From assembly GCF_005869855.1 (NCBI RefSeq), contig NZ_SZNH01000003.1, forward strand, positions 1 through 64,000: a stretch of DNA of 64,000 nucleotides, in the 5' to 3' direction. Source of the stretch: Nostoc sp. PA-18-2419. GTDB taxonomy: Bacteria; Cyanobacteriota; Cyanobacteriia; Cyanobacteriales; Nostocaceae. Shown piece after piece: positions 36,167 to 45,833 of the stretch. Numbering within the stretch: the stretch's first letter is position 1; each line of letters begins with the position of its first letter. The notes under the pieces are model-generated. The model did not search any database. It was not told the DNA's origin and worked only from the letters and a program-made list of their open reading frames with translations. Both the position numbers and the translations under genes were made by a program.

Positions 36167-38395
36167 ATGTTAGAAAAATCTACCGAATCTAGAGAATCTA
36201 TTGATTTAGACCTTAGTCGTTACTTATCGACATTGAAACGGTACTGGCTTCCTGGTGCAGCTGTATTCTTAGCTACAGTCGCACTGAGTGCGGTAGCTAC
36301 ACGATTTATGAGGCCATCCTATGAAGCAGAAGGAAAACTCTTGTTTAAAATTCCCTCTTATCAAGTATTAGGATCTAATCTTTTGCCGACAACCACTGAA
36401 GGAGAATCTCCTGGAGATTTAAAATCTCTATTAGCCACTCAAAATCCTATAAATACTCAAATAGAAGTTATTTCTTCCCCTGCTTTATTGCAGAAGACAA
36501 TAGATAAATTAAAACTCCAAGACGATGACGGCGAACCTTTGACAGCAAAAGATCTACTAAAATCACTGGTACTAAAAATTGTCCCCGGAACAGATGTGGT
36601 GAGAATTACTTATTCCAGCCATAATCCTGAAGAAGCCGCAGCAATTGTCAATACAGTGATGAATAATTATCTAGAAAACGATATAAGTACAAATCGCTCA
36701 GAGGCATCACTAACTCGTCAGTTTATTGCTAAGCAGATTCCGAAAACTCAAGAGGCTGTTGATAAAGCAGAACGAGAGCTACGTATATTTAAACAGAAAA
36801 ACCGCATTACAGATTTATCAGAAGAAACAAGGTCAGCAGTTGGGATTATTGGAAATTTAAACAACGATATTAATACTGTTCAGGCTCAATTAAATGAGGT
36901 CAACGCTCAAACCAATGAACTGCGGCAGAAAGTAAATTTAAATTCCCAAAACGCCCTTGCTGTAAGCAGTCTTAGTCAGTCACCTGCTGTACAGGGAATC
37001 CTGACACAACTTCAAGATACTGACCGACAGTTAGCTACTGAGCGTAGCCGCTTCCAAGATAATAACCCAACAATTATTAATCTGGAAGCAAAAAAAGCTA
37101 ACTTAAGAGCTTTGCTACAGCAGCAAATTTCTCAGACTGTTGGTAACAACACACAAGTTCCTCAGAATTTATTGCAAATTGGAGAACTCAGACAAACCCT
37201 CATCCAAAATTTTCTACAAGCAGAAGTCCAACGTTTTGGCTTAAGCCAAAGACTCGCCTCTTTGTATAATTCCCGCTCTAATTATGAACAGCGCGTGAAA
37301 GTTATACCACAGCTAATACAGAATCAGCGTGAGTTAGAGCGGAAAGTTGAAGTTGCAGAATCAACATATCAAACTGTGTTGAAAAAGGTTCAAGAATTAC
37401 AGTTAGTTGAGAATACAAATACGCCCAGTTCCCGAATTATTGTTCAAGCTATAGTGCCTACTGACCCCCTAATAATTAAAAAAATTATCGTTTTGCTGCT
37501 AGGAGTAATGTTTGGTTTATTCTTGGCTGCTACAACTGTTATGTTGTTAGGTATGAGAGATAGATCTCTAAAAACGCTTAAGGAAGTCAGAGATATATTT
37601 AGATATACTTTACTGGGAATTGTACCTTTATCTGTTAAAAAGCTTCGTTCTCGTTATTCAAGTGCAGAATCAATAACTCAAAAGATTGCTGTCCGAGATA
37701 CACCTTACTCCTTAACGAGTGAAATGTATCGGATGATTCAAGCTAATCTAAAATTCTTGAGTTCAGATAAAGTACTCAAAACGATTGTAGTAACTAGCGC
37801 AGTTCCTAAAGAAGGTAAATCTACAGTTTCAGCTAATTTGGCAGCAGCGATCGCTCAGTTAGGACGTAAAGTTTTATTAATTGATGCAGATATGCGAGTT
37901 CCTTCTCAGCATCATCTGTGGCAACTAACAAATGCAGTTGGTTTAAGTGAGGTTCTTGTCGGTCAAGCTGAATTTAATGTAGCTGTATCCAAAGTAATGG
38001 ATAATCTTGATGTCTTAAGTGCTGGAGTTAGACCTCCTAACCCACTTGCTCTGCTTGACTCAAAACGCATGGCATCATTAATTGACAATTTCTCATCTCA
38101 GTATAACTATGATTTTGTAATTATTGATGCTCCTCCGCTTCTTTTAGCAGCTGATGCTTTGACTTTAAGCCAAATGACTGATGGGATTTTATTAGTGGCT
38201 CGACCTGGTGTAATTGATTCTAACAGTGCTAATGCTGCTCAAGAAATGTTAGAGAGATCTAACTATAATGTATTAGGTTTAGTGGTCAATGGAATCATTG
38301 ACAAAAATGAATCTAGTACTTATTTGTATCATGGTCACGAATATTTTCAACCAAGAGAGTTGAAAAAAGAGCTTAAGGGACTTGCAAAAAAATAA
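36167..38395 (+). CDS. Polysaccharide co-polymerase with BY-kinase domain (Wzc-like)
   Basis: A 742-residue inner-membrane protein that controls chain length and export. The ATG is chosen because codons upstream begin with TTG and lack a ribosome site. An N-terminal Wzz domain (helix near residues 25-45), a long coiled-coil region in the periplasm (about 180-400), a second helix near 440-460 and a C-terminal cytoplasmic kinase with Walker A PKEGKST (Lys551), LLIDADMRVP and IIDAPP. The tail has only a few tyrosines (SSTYLYHGHEYF), so the autophosphorylation cluster is short. It completes the Wzx/Wzy set. Confidence 0.94.
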   Translation: MLEKSTESRESIDLDLSRYLSTLKRYWLPGAAVFLATVALSAVATRFMRPSYEAEGKLLFKIPSYQVLGSNLLPTTTEGESPGDLKSLLATQNPINTQIEVISSPALLQKTIDKLKLQDDDGEPLTAKDLLKSLVLKIVPGTDVVRITYSSHNPEEAAAIVNTVMNNYLENDISTNRSEASLTRQFIAKQIPKTQEAVDKAERELRIFKQKNRITDLSEETRSAVGIIGNLNNDINTVQAQLNEVNAQTNELRQKVNLNSQNALAVSSLSQSPAVQGILTQLQDTDRQLATERSRFQDNNPTIINLEAKKANLRALLQQQISQTVGNNTQVPQNLLQIGELRQTLIQNFLQAEVQRFGLSQRLASLYNSRSNYEQRVKVIPQLIQNQRELERKVEVAESTYQTVLKKVQELQLVENTNTPSSRIIVQAIVPTDPLIIKKIIVLLLGVMFGLFLAATTVMLLGMRDRSLKTLKEVRDIFRYTLLGIVPLSVKKLRSRYSSAESITQKIAVRDTPYSLTSEMYRMIQANLKFLSSDKVLKTIVVTSAVPKEGKSTVSANLAAAIAQLGRKVLLIDADMRVPSQHHLWQLTNAVGLSEVLVGQAEFNVAVSKVMDNLDVLSAGVRPPNPLALLDSKRMASLIDNFSSQYNYDFVIIDAPPLLLAADALTLSQMTDGILLVARPGVIDSNSANAAQEMLERSNYNVLGLVVNGIIDKNESSTYLYHGHEYFQPRELKKELKGLAKK

Positions 38396-38969
38396 AAACT
38401 TTTAGAGTTTATCTTGACTTGTACCAATTCCTTTATATGACAAGGCAAAATAAGCGGAGCTTTCCTAGCTCCGCTTATGGGCAAGGTTTAATAGTACAAG
38501 ATGATTGTAATAATGGTCTGATTATGATTTATTGCCAAATCATCAGTTATAGGAATTGTGAGTGAAACGACATAATCGCAATGTTTTCTAGATTACTTAA
38601 CATCAGGTTGCAATAAGATTATTTGAGTGGACATGAGATCAAGGAATAAAAGGTAAAAATCATGTATACACACAAATATTACGCTATTTGATTATTTTTA
38701 GCCATCTTTAGCACCCACTGATTTCTACGAGGGACTACCTACGTATAGGCCAAGCCAGCAAATAAATCAGGGTTATATAAAGTGCCTGAAACAACCAAAT
38801 CCAGGAACACACTTTATAATTAACTTGTATAATGGGTAAGTTCTAAAAGCGATCGCATCACCAAAATAGCCCATTTCCCATTCATTTATAAATTACAAAA
38901 CAGGTTGTAGACAAAAACTCTGTAGAAATCAGAATTTCGTCATACAACCCAATACTATGCTATTGATTA
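38396..38969. other. Convergent gap between Wzc-like and beta-helix genes
   Basis: 574 bases with no gene. It holds the strong terminator hairpin at 38450-38478 and a second hairpin at 38776-38818, where TATAAAGTG pairs with CACTTTATA and, inside, CCTG with CAGG. Confidence 0.6.
38450..38478. terminator. 12-bp bidirectional terminator hairpin
   Basis: ATAAGCGGAGCT pairs perfectly with AGCTCCGCTTAT around a 5-base loop. It lies 55 bases after the Wzc-like stop. In the leftward direction it is followed by TTTTG; rightward there is no T-run, so it is a better terminator for the beta-helix transcript but is placed to end both. Confidence 0.75.
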
Positions 38970-40367
38970 CTACTGCATTTCGTATGCTCCTCTATCGGGT
39001 CCTGAACCCCTTACACGAGGGTTGCCTAAAATATCGGTTGTCAAATAACTAAATCTAGAACCACTATTGATTGCTCGACTGGTTGATTTAAGTCTAAAAT
39101 CACCTCCGGATGCATTAATAAACTGTGGATCTGCGATAATATCATTCGGTCCACTACCACTTGCATCATAACCGTTATCGTTGTAAAGGTTATAGTTAAA
39201 AGTAGTATTGGTATTTTTGCTGCTGTCCACGTTTATCGGTGCGCCACTCCGAGAATAAAGGATGTTATTGAGAACATTGGCATTCCTAACATCATTCAGG
39301 GAGACATTTCCATATGGAATTCCTGGAGACTGGTTATTTAGATAAGAAGTGTTATGGATAATATCGAGCTTGTCACTTCTGAATGAATGAATGCCGCCAC
39401 CACCATTTAGGTATACGACATTGTTCGCAACCAAACTACTGCCTTGATATCCAGATTCTCTTAAGCGATCAAAAATTATTCCGTTACCATCTTGGATTTT
39501 GCCGTTAAAAATCCAGGGAACATACATTTGATTTCTGTAGACCTTGTTCCTTGTTATGATATTTCTATACTTCTGGCTATTGTCATTGCCATAGTTCCAA
39601 TTTCTGAGCATCGAAATCCCACTACCCCCAAACGGTGAATACCAGGCATTATTGAATACTTCGTTCCCATCCACTGTCAGATAGTCAGTTTCAATTGCGG
39701 AAATGCCTCCCGCTCCACAATCATGTAGTTTGCTGTTGAGAATACGTACATGATGAGGATGAGATTTGGTTCGTCCATCTACAGTGATACAGCTTCCACT
39801 TGTTAGCGGGTTGTTAGTGTTCTTTTTTTGGCTCAGGGCATAACTAAGACTTATATTACGATTGTTTCCCTCAATTTCCAGATCGTTTACTTCGATATAG
39901 GAAGCTCCGTCTTTAATCCAAATTCCATGCCATCCATTGAACTGAATTTTCGGCGAATGTCCAGGATATGCTTTATATACAATCCATGCATTTGCCGAAC
40001 CAGATCGTGTAATATCTATTCCTGACCCATTTGGGTTTGAATTCGTGTATACTCCGTTCATCAGGAGTACTGTATCACCAGGTTGGGTAAGGTTTGCCGC
40101 CCTTTGAGGTGTTCTAAAGGGAGATGATGCAGTGAGTCCGCTATTTGTATCTTTTCCACTACCGCTAACATAGTATGTTGTTGTAGCAGCCGTAGTAGCA
40201 CTAATTAGGTTACGGTTAGGTAGTTTCTTTTCCTGAACAGTAGATGATTGAGGAACATCTGTAACTACAGACTCTCTTATTTTCTGCCCTTGAAGCATAC
40301 CAGTCAATGCCCAGGGAAGTACAGCAGATGCACTCAAACTGAGAAAACTCAAACCATGAATCATCAT
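38970..40367 (-). CDS. Secreted right-handed beta-helix protein (lyase/epimerase-like)
   Basis: With the ATG chosen, 465 residues; an in-frame TTG gives 13 more. The N-terminus MMIHGLSFLSLSASAVLPW is a probable signal peptide. After TTYYVSGSGKDTNSGLTASSPF, repeated coils follow with N-rich turns such as YIEVNDLEIEGN, HVRILNSKLHD, YLTVDGNEVFNN and NVVYLNGGGGIHSF: the parallel beta-helix of pectate/alginate lyases and epimerases. The C-terminal NPRVRGSGPDRGAYE is common in these secreted proteins. The location beside export genes suggests it trims or modifies the polymer. The catalytic residues cannot be set from sequence alone. Confidence 0.82.
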   Translation of the reverse strand: MMIHGLSFLSLSASAVLPWALTGMLQGQKIRESVVTDVPQSSTVQEKKLPNRNLISATTAATTTYYVSGSGKDTNSGLTASSPFRTPQRAANLTQPGDTVLLMNGVYTNSNPNGSGIDITRSGSANAWIVYKAYPGHSPKIQFNGWHGIWIKDGASYIEVNDLEIEGNNRNISLSYALSQKKNTNNPLTSGSCITVDGRTKSHPHHVRILNSKLHDCGAGGISAIETDYLTVDGNEVFNNAWYSPFGGSGISMLRNWNYGNDNSQKYRNIITRNKVYRNQMYVPWIFNGKIQDGNGIIFDRLRESGYQGSSLVANNVVYLNGGGGIHSFRSDKLDIIHNTSYLNNQSPGIPYGNVSLNDVRNANVLNNILYSRSGAPINVDSSKNTNTTFNYNLYNDNGYDASGSGPNDIIADPQFINASGGDFRLKSTSRAINSGSRFSYLTTDILGNPRVRGSGPDRGAYEMQ

Positions 40368-41204
40368 AGGGAAAAAAAGGTTATGTTGCAAAAACTGAAC
40401 TGTCAACGGTTACTAACTCTAGCCTTAGTAAGTAACTCAGCGTTCAATACGAGCGTATAACTGCCGTTTGTAAGTTTATACACGTTTTTTTAGGTTTTCA
40501 CCTGCGAATTTCCGCGTAAATCATTGTGCAAATGCTTTTTGAGATTGTGTTTCAAAAATTGGTAAAGCTGTATGAAAAATACTGAAAATAGATTATCAGT
40601 ATTCACAATTACCTTTTTAATGGACACCAAGCACCCGTACAAATGGCGTCATTTCTAATTGGACATCATTCTACTGTGTATATGTGGGATCTGTAATTAA
40701 GATCGTGTATATCTCATCAATCAGTTAATTTACTTAAATAATACTTATATTAATAAGAATCATCATATGGGTAAAAACAAGACACAGACTAGTATTGCTC
40801 ACCTTAGGTTCTAAAATATTCTCATTATCAGAAGAATTTAGAGTAACTATAATAAACTTTTAAAAAGACTATGAATGCAGTGTAAAAATTTTGGCTAAGC
40901 TTAGAGAATATATAATATTTGTCAATAAGTAATAGTACTCAACAAGATGTAAAATCTTTGTTTTATACTCAAATTTTATTTTTAAGTAGGCGATAACCTA
41001 AGGACAGCCTATTGTATAACCTACTCTTGTTTTGCATCATTTAGTGTATAGTTGTTTTGTGTTTATCTTAAACTATTGAACCTTAACTGATAGCTTGATT
41101 TATTGTGAAGCACTTGCTTTTCTACGAGTATGGATGTAATGATCATAAGATTATGGGGACAGGAAAAGTTAACCAAAGCCCCCAATTTAAATTTCAATGT
41201 TAAA
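40368..41204 (-). other. 837-base promoter region of the beta-helix gene
   Basis: The stretch, AT-rich, lies between two leftward genes. An 8-bp hairpin AATACTGA/TCAGTATT (40578-40603) is visible. There is no gene, repeat array or recognised operator. Confidence 0.5.
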
Positions 41205-42674
41205 CTAAAGTCCGAACAGCCTCAAAACACTGAAAATAAGACCTAGAGGTGAAGCAACAAGGCCTGCAGTATCGCCGACTTTTGCTCCTCCAGAGCGGCT
41301 GACTACTACAACATCATTGTTGCGGAGTATGGGATTAGTTTGCTCGTTAATCCCAGCGGAGAAATCGACTTTTACTACACGTTTAGTGACAGAACCATTA
41401 GGATTAAGACGAATCAAATCAACAGCATCATCACTAGCTCTGGCATCGTTAAATCCGCCAGCAGCTAGGATAGCTTGATTTAAAGAGCTATTCGGCTGAA
41501 TTTGCGTTAATCCTGGTTTTTTAACTTCCCCAACTACACCAACTTGAATGTTTGCAGGCGACAAAGTAGTTGTAGCTAGTTGAGTAGCTTCTGCTGGATT
41601 GATTTCAGTTGCTGTTGGAATAATAATTGTATCTCCGTCTTGGACGATGATATCTTGATTGGCATCACCACTCTGCAACAATTGCCAAAGATTGATATCT
41701 ATGGCTTGTTCTGAGCCAGTTCTTGTAAGTCGGCGTAGTTTAAGATTACGAATATCTGCCTGTGCTGTAATTCCACCAGCTAGTTGAATTACTCGTGTGA
41801 CATTTGGTAAACCAGTGGGAGTAGCTGTACCACTGTTAGGAGTTGCACCTCCCTGATCGTTTAGGCTACCAGGGGTGACTAGATAGGAACCTGGACGGTT
41901 AACTTCACCAATAATTGTTACTGTGCGGGGTGTGGTTTGACTGGCGGCAAAGTTAGCTGCAAATAAATTGCGAGATTCTGCTACGTCAAAGTTATTTGCT
42001 GTTGGCACAACTATTGTGTCTCCATCCCGCAAGGTAATATCTTGTGATAATGTACCCGTTTGGATAAGTTGCTTCAAGTTTAGGGTGACGACTTGCTCTG
42101 AAGAACGTCCGAATTTACGCCGTAATTGAACTTGAGTTACATCCGCAGCCAGTGTCACTCCTTGGGCTGTTGTCAATGCAGCTAATACAGTAGGATATTG
42201 TACGCCTGGATTGTCTCCAGCGCCTCCACTCAAGCTCAATGTATAAGCTCCTGGACGTGTTACCTCTCCAGCTACAAAAACATTAATCGGACGAGGCGAT
42301 AATAAATTGACTGAGATCAAAGGACGTTTGAGGAAGCGAGCATATCTTCTGGCTATTTCATCAGAGGCCTGTTCAGTTGTTAATCCAAGAACTGGAACAC
42401 TGCCAATTAAAGGTAAGTTAATCGCTCCTCCTGGGGGAATTTGATATTCACCTGTATATTCAGGTACTTCAAATACATTTACACGTATGCGATCGCCCCC
42501 TCCTAATAAATAATTAGTATCTAATTGTGTTTGTGTATTTGCTGTTTCTGTAGCTGGTGATGCTGGTTGTCCCTGAGCTAAGCTAGCAAAAGGTGTCGCA
42601 GCATTGACAGTAGTTAATAAAGCCGCACCCACAAGTGATTGAGTAAGTAATTTAAACAAATTTGTGTTAAGCAT
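41205..42674 (-). CDS. Polysaccharide export protein with SLBB domains (Wza-like)
   Basis: A 489-residue secreted protein of the outer-membrane polysaccharide exporter family. A signal peptide (about residues 1-35, cleavage near ASLAQG) precedes LGGGDRIRVNVFEVPEYTGEYQIPPGG, the Poly_export entry motif, then SLBB-type units at about 130-170, 245-310 and 370-420 (VFVAGEVTRPGAYTL, VTIIGEVNRPGSYLV, VGVVGEVKKPGLTQI). There is no lipobox cysteine, unlike E. coli Wza. It probably forms the export channel for the polymer made by the adjacent locus, although transcribed in the opposite direction. Confidence 0.92.
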   Translation of the reverse strand: MLNTNLFKLLTQSLVGAALLTTVNAATPFASLAQGQPASPATETANTQTQLDTNYLLGGGDRIRVNVFEVPEYTGEYQIPPGGAINLPLIGSVPVLGLTTEQASDEIARRYARFLKRPLISVNLLSPRPINVFVAGEVTRPGAYTLSLSGGAGDNPGVQYPTVLAALTTAQGVTLAADVTQVQLRRKFGRSSEQVVTLNLKQLIQTGTLSQDITLRDGDTIVVPTANNFDVAESRNLFAANFAASQTTPRTVTIIGEVNRPGSYLVTPGSLNDQGGATPNSGTATPTGLPNVTRVIQLAGGITAQADIRNLKLRRLTRTGSEQAIDINLWQLLQSGDANQDIIVQDGDTIIIPTATEINPAEATQLATTTLSPANIQVGVVGEVKKPGLTQIQPNSSLNQAILAAGGFNDARASDDAVDLIRLNPNGSVTKRVVKVDFSAGINEQTNPILRNNDVVVVSRSGGAKVGDTAGLVASPLGLIFSVLRLFGL

Positions 42675-43077
42675 ATTTCACTGAGATTCTCAAATTACGA
42701 TTAATAAAGTACTGTCTAAACATTTTTATTTTGACTATACCTAATTATTCAAGTTCCCCAACACTCTTATTTTCCTTTATCAGTGTGATTTTCCGGATAA
42801 AATTTGTTGTGAACATTTGAATTTTTAGTGAATTTAATTGAAAGTTTATTTTGTTGCAATACAAAAATCATCAAATATAATATCTTGATAACTTAATGTA
42901 TAAAATACATTAAGTTATCTGTAAATCAGATGAGTTAATTACTAATATGTTTTTTGTTTTAGAAAAAATTACATAATAGTTGAATTATGATTTCAATTTG
43001 GCTCATAATAACAGTGATTGCCAAAATTATCATTGGCACTATTAAGTTTTAAGATAGAGAATTATTTGGCAATCAGC
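42675..43077 (-). other. 403-base gap with hairpins
   Basis: The gap lies between two leftward genes. It contains a 14-bp hairpin (42887-42919), listed separately, and an inverted repeat of GATTGCCAAA (43016-43025) and TTTGGCAATC (43065-43074) right after the ABC gene. No gene can be supported. Confidence 0.6.
42887..42919. terminator. 14-bp perfect hairpin between ABC and export genes
   Basis: GATAACTTAATGTA pairs exactly with TACATTAAGTTATC around TAAAA. There is no following T-run in the leftward direction. It may end transcripts from the ABC gene or serve as an operator for the export gene, about 210 bases ahead of its ATG. Confidence 0.5.
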
Positions 43078-44061
43078 TTAATTAAGTGAGTTATTTTTTA
43101 TTTGGATTTGTTGAATAAAAAACTCCTCTAAAGACTGGCGGGACAAGCTCATGGCAATGATTTTACCCTCCATTAAACGGACACTAGCGAGAAAATCATA
43201 GTAATCATCTTGTAGTGTACCTTGCCAGGAACCATCAGGCTCAAATATAAAAGTGGGTAGCCATTTTTTAAGAATTTCCCAGTCACCTCCTTGACCTTTA
43301 ACCTGATATGTGTTGTTTGTACCTAAAAGTTCATTCAGGGAACCAGAGCAAATTAATTCACCTTGAGCGAGGATCGCAATGCGATCGCAAATCTGTTCTA
43401 CTTCACTGAGAATGTGGCTGTTAAAAAAAATCGTCTTGCCAGCGGCTTTTAGCGCTAAGATGATTTCCCGCATTTGGTAACGTCCCACCGGATCGAGACC
43501 AGACATTGGTTCATCTAGAAAAACCAAGTCTGGCTCGTTAATTAGCGCTTGTGCCATACCAACACGCTGTAACATTCCTTTGGAGTAGCGGCGCAGTAGC
43601 TTTTTGCGGGCATCAGCTTGGGATAAACCTACTAGTTCCAGCAGTTGGGGAATGCGTCGGCGTTGTATATTCTCAGGAATTTGGAATAGCCCCGCTGCTA
43701 ACTGTAAAAACTCCCAGCCAGTGAGATAATCATACAAATAAGGATTTTCTGGTAAGTAGCCAATATGTTGCTTAACATTGCGATCGCCAAGTGGCTTACC
43801 TAACAATAATCCCCGTCCACCAGTCGGACGAATAATCCCCAATAAAAGTTTTAAAAGGGTAGTTTTACCAGCACCATTTTGCCCTAGCAACCCAAAGGTT
43901 TCACCTTTGTAAACTTTTAAAGAACAGCTTTTAAGAGATACGACTTTTTGATTTAACCAAAAACCAGTACGATATACTTTTGCTAACTCAGAAGTTAGAA
44001 CTACTGGCGGCATGTTTGTCATATTCAGTTGAGAATCGGGGTCATCTGCAATAGACTTCAT
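43078..44061 (-). CDS. ABC transporter ATP-binding protein
   Basis: A 327-residue ATPase. Walker A is GLLGQNGAGKTTLLKLLLG (about 57-75), the signature is RYSKGMLQRVGMAQAL, Walker B LVFLDEPMSGLDP, and the switch histidine is in FFNSHILSE. The C-terminal extension (about 235-327) is like those of the ABC-2/NatA-type exporters. No permease gene is adjacent, so the partner must be elsewhere. It could belong to a general or polysaccharide-related exporter; the substrate is unknown. The start may be a few codons later at MTNMPPVV. Confidence 0.92.
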   Translation of the reverse strand: MKSIADDPDSQLNMTNMPPVVLTSELAKVYRTGFWLNQKVVSLKSCSLKVYKGETFGLLGQNGAGKTTLLKLLLGIIRPTGGRGLLLGKPLGDRNVKQHIGYLPENPYLYDYLTGWEFLQLAAGLFQIPENIQRRRIPQLLELVGLSQADARKKLLRRYSKGMLQRVGMAQALINEPDLVFLDEPMSGLDPVGRYQMREIILALKAAGKTIFFNSHILSEVEQICDRIAILAQGELICSGSLNELLGTNNTYQVKGQGGDWEILKKWLPTFIFEPDGSWQGTLQDDYYDFLASVRLMEGKIIAMSLSRQSLEEFFIQQIQIKNNSLN

Positions 44062-44303
44062 CTCGGTTCAATCACCAATTAGCAGCTTGATATTAATTAC
44101 AAGTTACCCGGTAGACTGATAATAATCACTACCTAGTTTGATAATTATCCCAAACAGGGGGCTGGAGACCAGGGAGATGTCACAGATAAGGGAGTGGGGA
44201 GATTGCGGGAGTGTAGGAAAATTAAAAAACCTTCCTATCCTTATCACACTCCCTCTTTGACCCATGCCTCATGCCCAATACCTTATAGCGCATTTGACTG
44301 CTC

Positions 44304-44939
44304 TCATAAAACGCCTTTAGAACTGGGAATTAAACCAGCACGACGAGGATCGATTTCCACTGCTAAGCGTGTTGCCCTTGCAAAGGCTTTAAATGTTGCC
44401 TCAATAATATGATGAGAATTAATGCCATCCAGTTGCCGAATGTGTAGTGTCATTTGGCTATGGTTCACCAATCCCACAAAGAATTCGCGTACCAGTTGGG
44501 TGTCATAAGTTCCCACCCGCTGAGTAGGAATTTGTAAACCGTAGCTCAGGTGAGGGCGACCGGAAAAGTCCAGCGCTATCTGAACTAAAGCTTCATCCAA
44601 TGGGGCAAGGAAATTACCAAAGCGGACAATGCCTTTTTTGTCACCTAATGCTTGGTTGAGAGCTTGTCCTAAGGTAATGCCTACATCTTCGTTGGTGTGG
44701 TGGTCGTCAATTTCCCAGTCTCCCCTAGCTTGGACATCTAAGTCAATCAACCCGTGGGAAGCTATTTGATGCAACATATGATCCAAGAACGGAATACCTG
44801 TTGCTGCTGTGCATTTTCCTGTGCCATCAAGGTTGATAGTGATTTGGACATCAGTTTCTCCAGTAATGCGATGAACAGTGGCAATCCGAGGGGTTCTAGT
44901 TAACTGATCGGAGTTTGAATTAACTTTGGTAATTTGCAT
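44304..44939 (-). CDS. hisB: Imidazoleglycerol-phosphate dehydratase
   Basis: A 211-residue manganese enzyme in histidine synthesis that dehydrates imidazole-glycerol phosphate. Characteristic metal motifs: [13 protein letters not shown] and [14 protein letters not shown] in the first half, and [10 protein letters not shown] and [16 protein letters not shown] in the second; the two halves are the known internal repeat. It is monofunctional, as in cyanobacteria, without a phosphatase domain. The gene lies downstream of fabI on the same strand with an STRR-type repeat between; hisF is 17 kb away. Confidence 0.97.
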   Translation of the reverse strand: MQITKVNSNSDQLTRTPRIATVHRITGETDVQITINLDGTGKCTAATGIPFLDHMLHQIASHGLIDLDVQARGDWEIDDHHTNEDVGITLGQALNQALGDKKGIVRFGNFLAPLDEALVQIALDFSGRPHLSYGLQIPTQRVGTYDTQLVREFFVGLVNHSQMTLHIRQLDGINSHHIIEATFKAFARATRLAVEIDPRRAGLIPSSKGVL

Positions 44940-44943
44940 AAGG

Positions 44944-45056
44944 ATTGGGGAATGGAGAATGGGGACTAAGGACTAGGGACTGGGGACTGGGCAATAAGAA
45001 CTGGGGATTAAAGACTCAATTTTTTTAATACCCAGTACCTAATCCCCAGTCCCTAA
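44944..45056. repeat. STRR-type heptamer repeats and inverted repeat between fabI and hisB
   Basis: Units GGGGACT, AAGGACT, AGGGACT, GGGGACT, GGGCAAT follow one another at 44961-44995. Beyond them CTGGGGATTA (45001-45010) is complementary to TAATCCCCAG (45040-45049). Degenerate 7-base tandem repeats of this kind are typical of heterocystous cyanobacteria. The folding may also end fabI transcripts. Confidence 0.8.
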
Positions 45057-45833
45057 TTACATTCCCATAATTTCATATCCTGCATCTACATACAGAACTT
45101 GTCCGGTAATGCCGCTAGACAAATCACTACACAAAAAAGCTGCAGTGTTGCCAACTTCAAGCTGAGTGACTGTACGTCGTAAGGGAGCTACTTGCTCTAC
45201 ATGATGAATCATATCTAAAATTCCACCGACTGCTGAAGATGCCAAAGTGCGGATGGGACCTGCGGAGATGGCATTAACGCGGATATTTTGGGGCCCTAAT
45301 TCAGCGGCCAGGTAACGCACACTCATTTCTAACCCCGCTTTGGCAACTCCCATAACGTTATAGTTAGGAATTGCCCTGACACCACCTAAATATGTCAGAG
45401 TGACGATACTACCTCCCTGTGTCATTAATGGTTTAGCTGCACCGCTTAACTGCACTAGCGAGTAAGTACTAATCTCTAAAGCAGTTTTGAAGCCAGAACG
45501 AGAAGTTTGGCTAAAATCTCCACTCAAATCTTCTTTGTTGGCAAAAGCAAGACAATGAATCAAGATGTCTAGCTTTCCCCACTTATCATGTACTGTCTTG
45601 AAAGTAGATTGAATTTGTTCGTCATTTTGGACATTACAAGGAATAAATAAGCTGGGGTTCAGGGGTTGTACTAATTCGGCAACTTTTGTCTCCATTTTGC
45701 CGCGTTCATCGGGCATGTAGGTAATTCCGAGATTTGCTCCAGCTTTGTGTAGTTGTTGGGCAATGCCCCAGGCGATGGAGCGGTTATTAGCAATACCTGT
45801 AACCAGAGCATTTTTTCCAGTCAGATTCAGCAT
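45057..45833 (-). CDS. fabI: Enoyl-[acyl-carrier-protein] reductase (NADH)
   Basis: A 258-residue short-chain-dehydrogenase-fold enzyme for the last step of fatty-acid elongation. The ATG gives MLNLTGKNALVTGIANNRSIAWGIA, the usual FabI start; a TTG seven codons upstream is less likely. It shows the divergent nucleotide motif GIANNRSIAWG, and the YNVMGVAK pattern (Tyr and Lys separated by six residues) within the catalytic stretch TYLGGVRAIPNYNVMGVAKA. The gene is divergent from ntcA. Confidence 0.97.
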   Translation of the reverse strand: MLNLTGKNALVTGIANNRSIAWGIAQQLHKAGANLGITYMPDERGKMETKVAELVQPLNPSLFIPCNVQNDEQIQSTFKTVHDKWGKLDILIHCLAFANKEDLSGDFSQTSRSGFKTALEISTYSLVQLSGAAKPLMTQGGSIVTLTYLGGVRAIPNYNVMGVAKAGLEMSVRYLAAELGPQNIRVNAISAGPIRTLASSAVGGILDMIHHVEQVAPLRRTVTQLEVGNTAAFLCSDLSSGITGQVLYVDAGYEIMGM

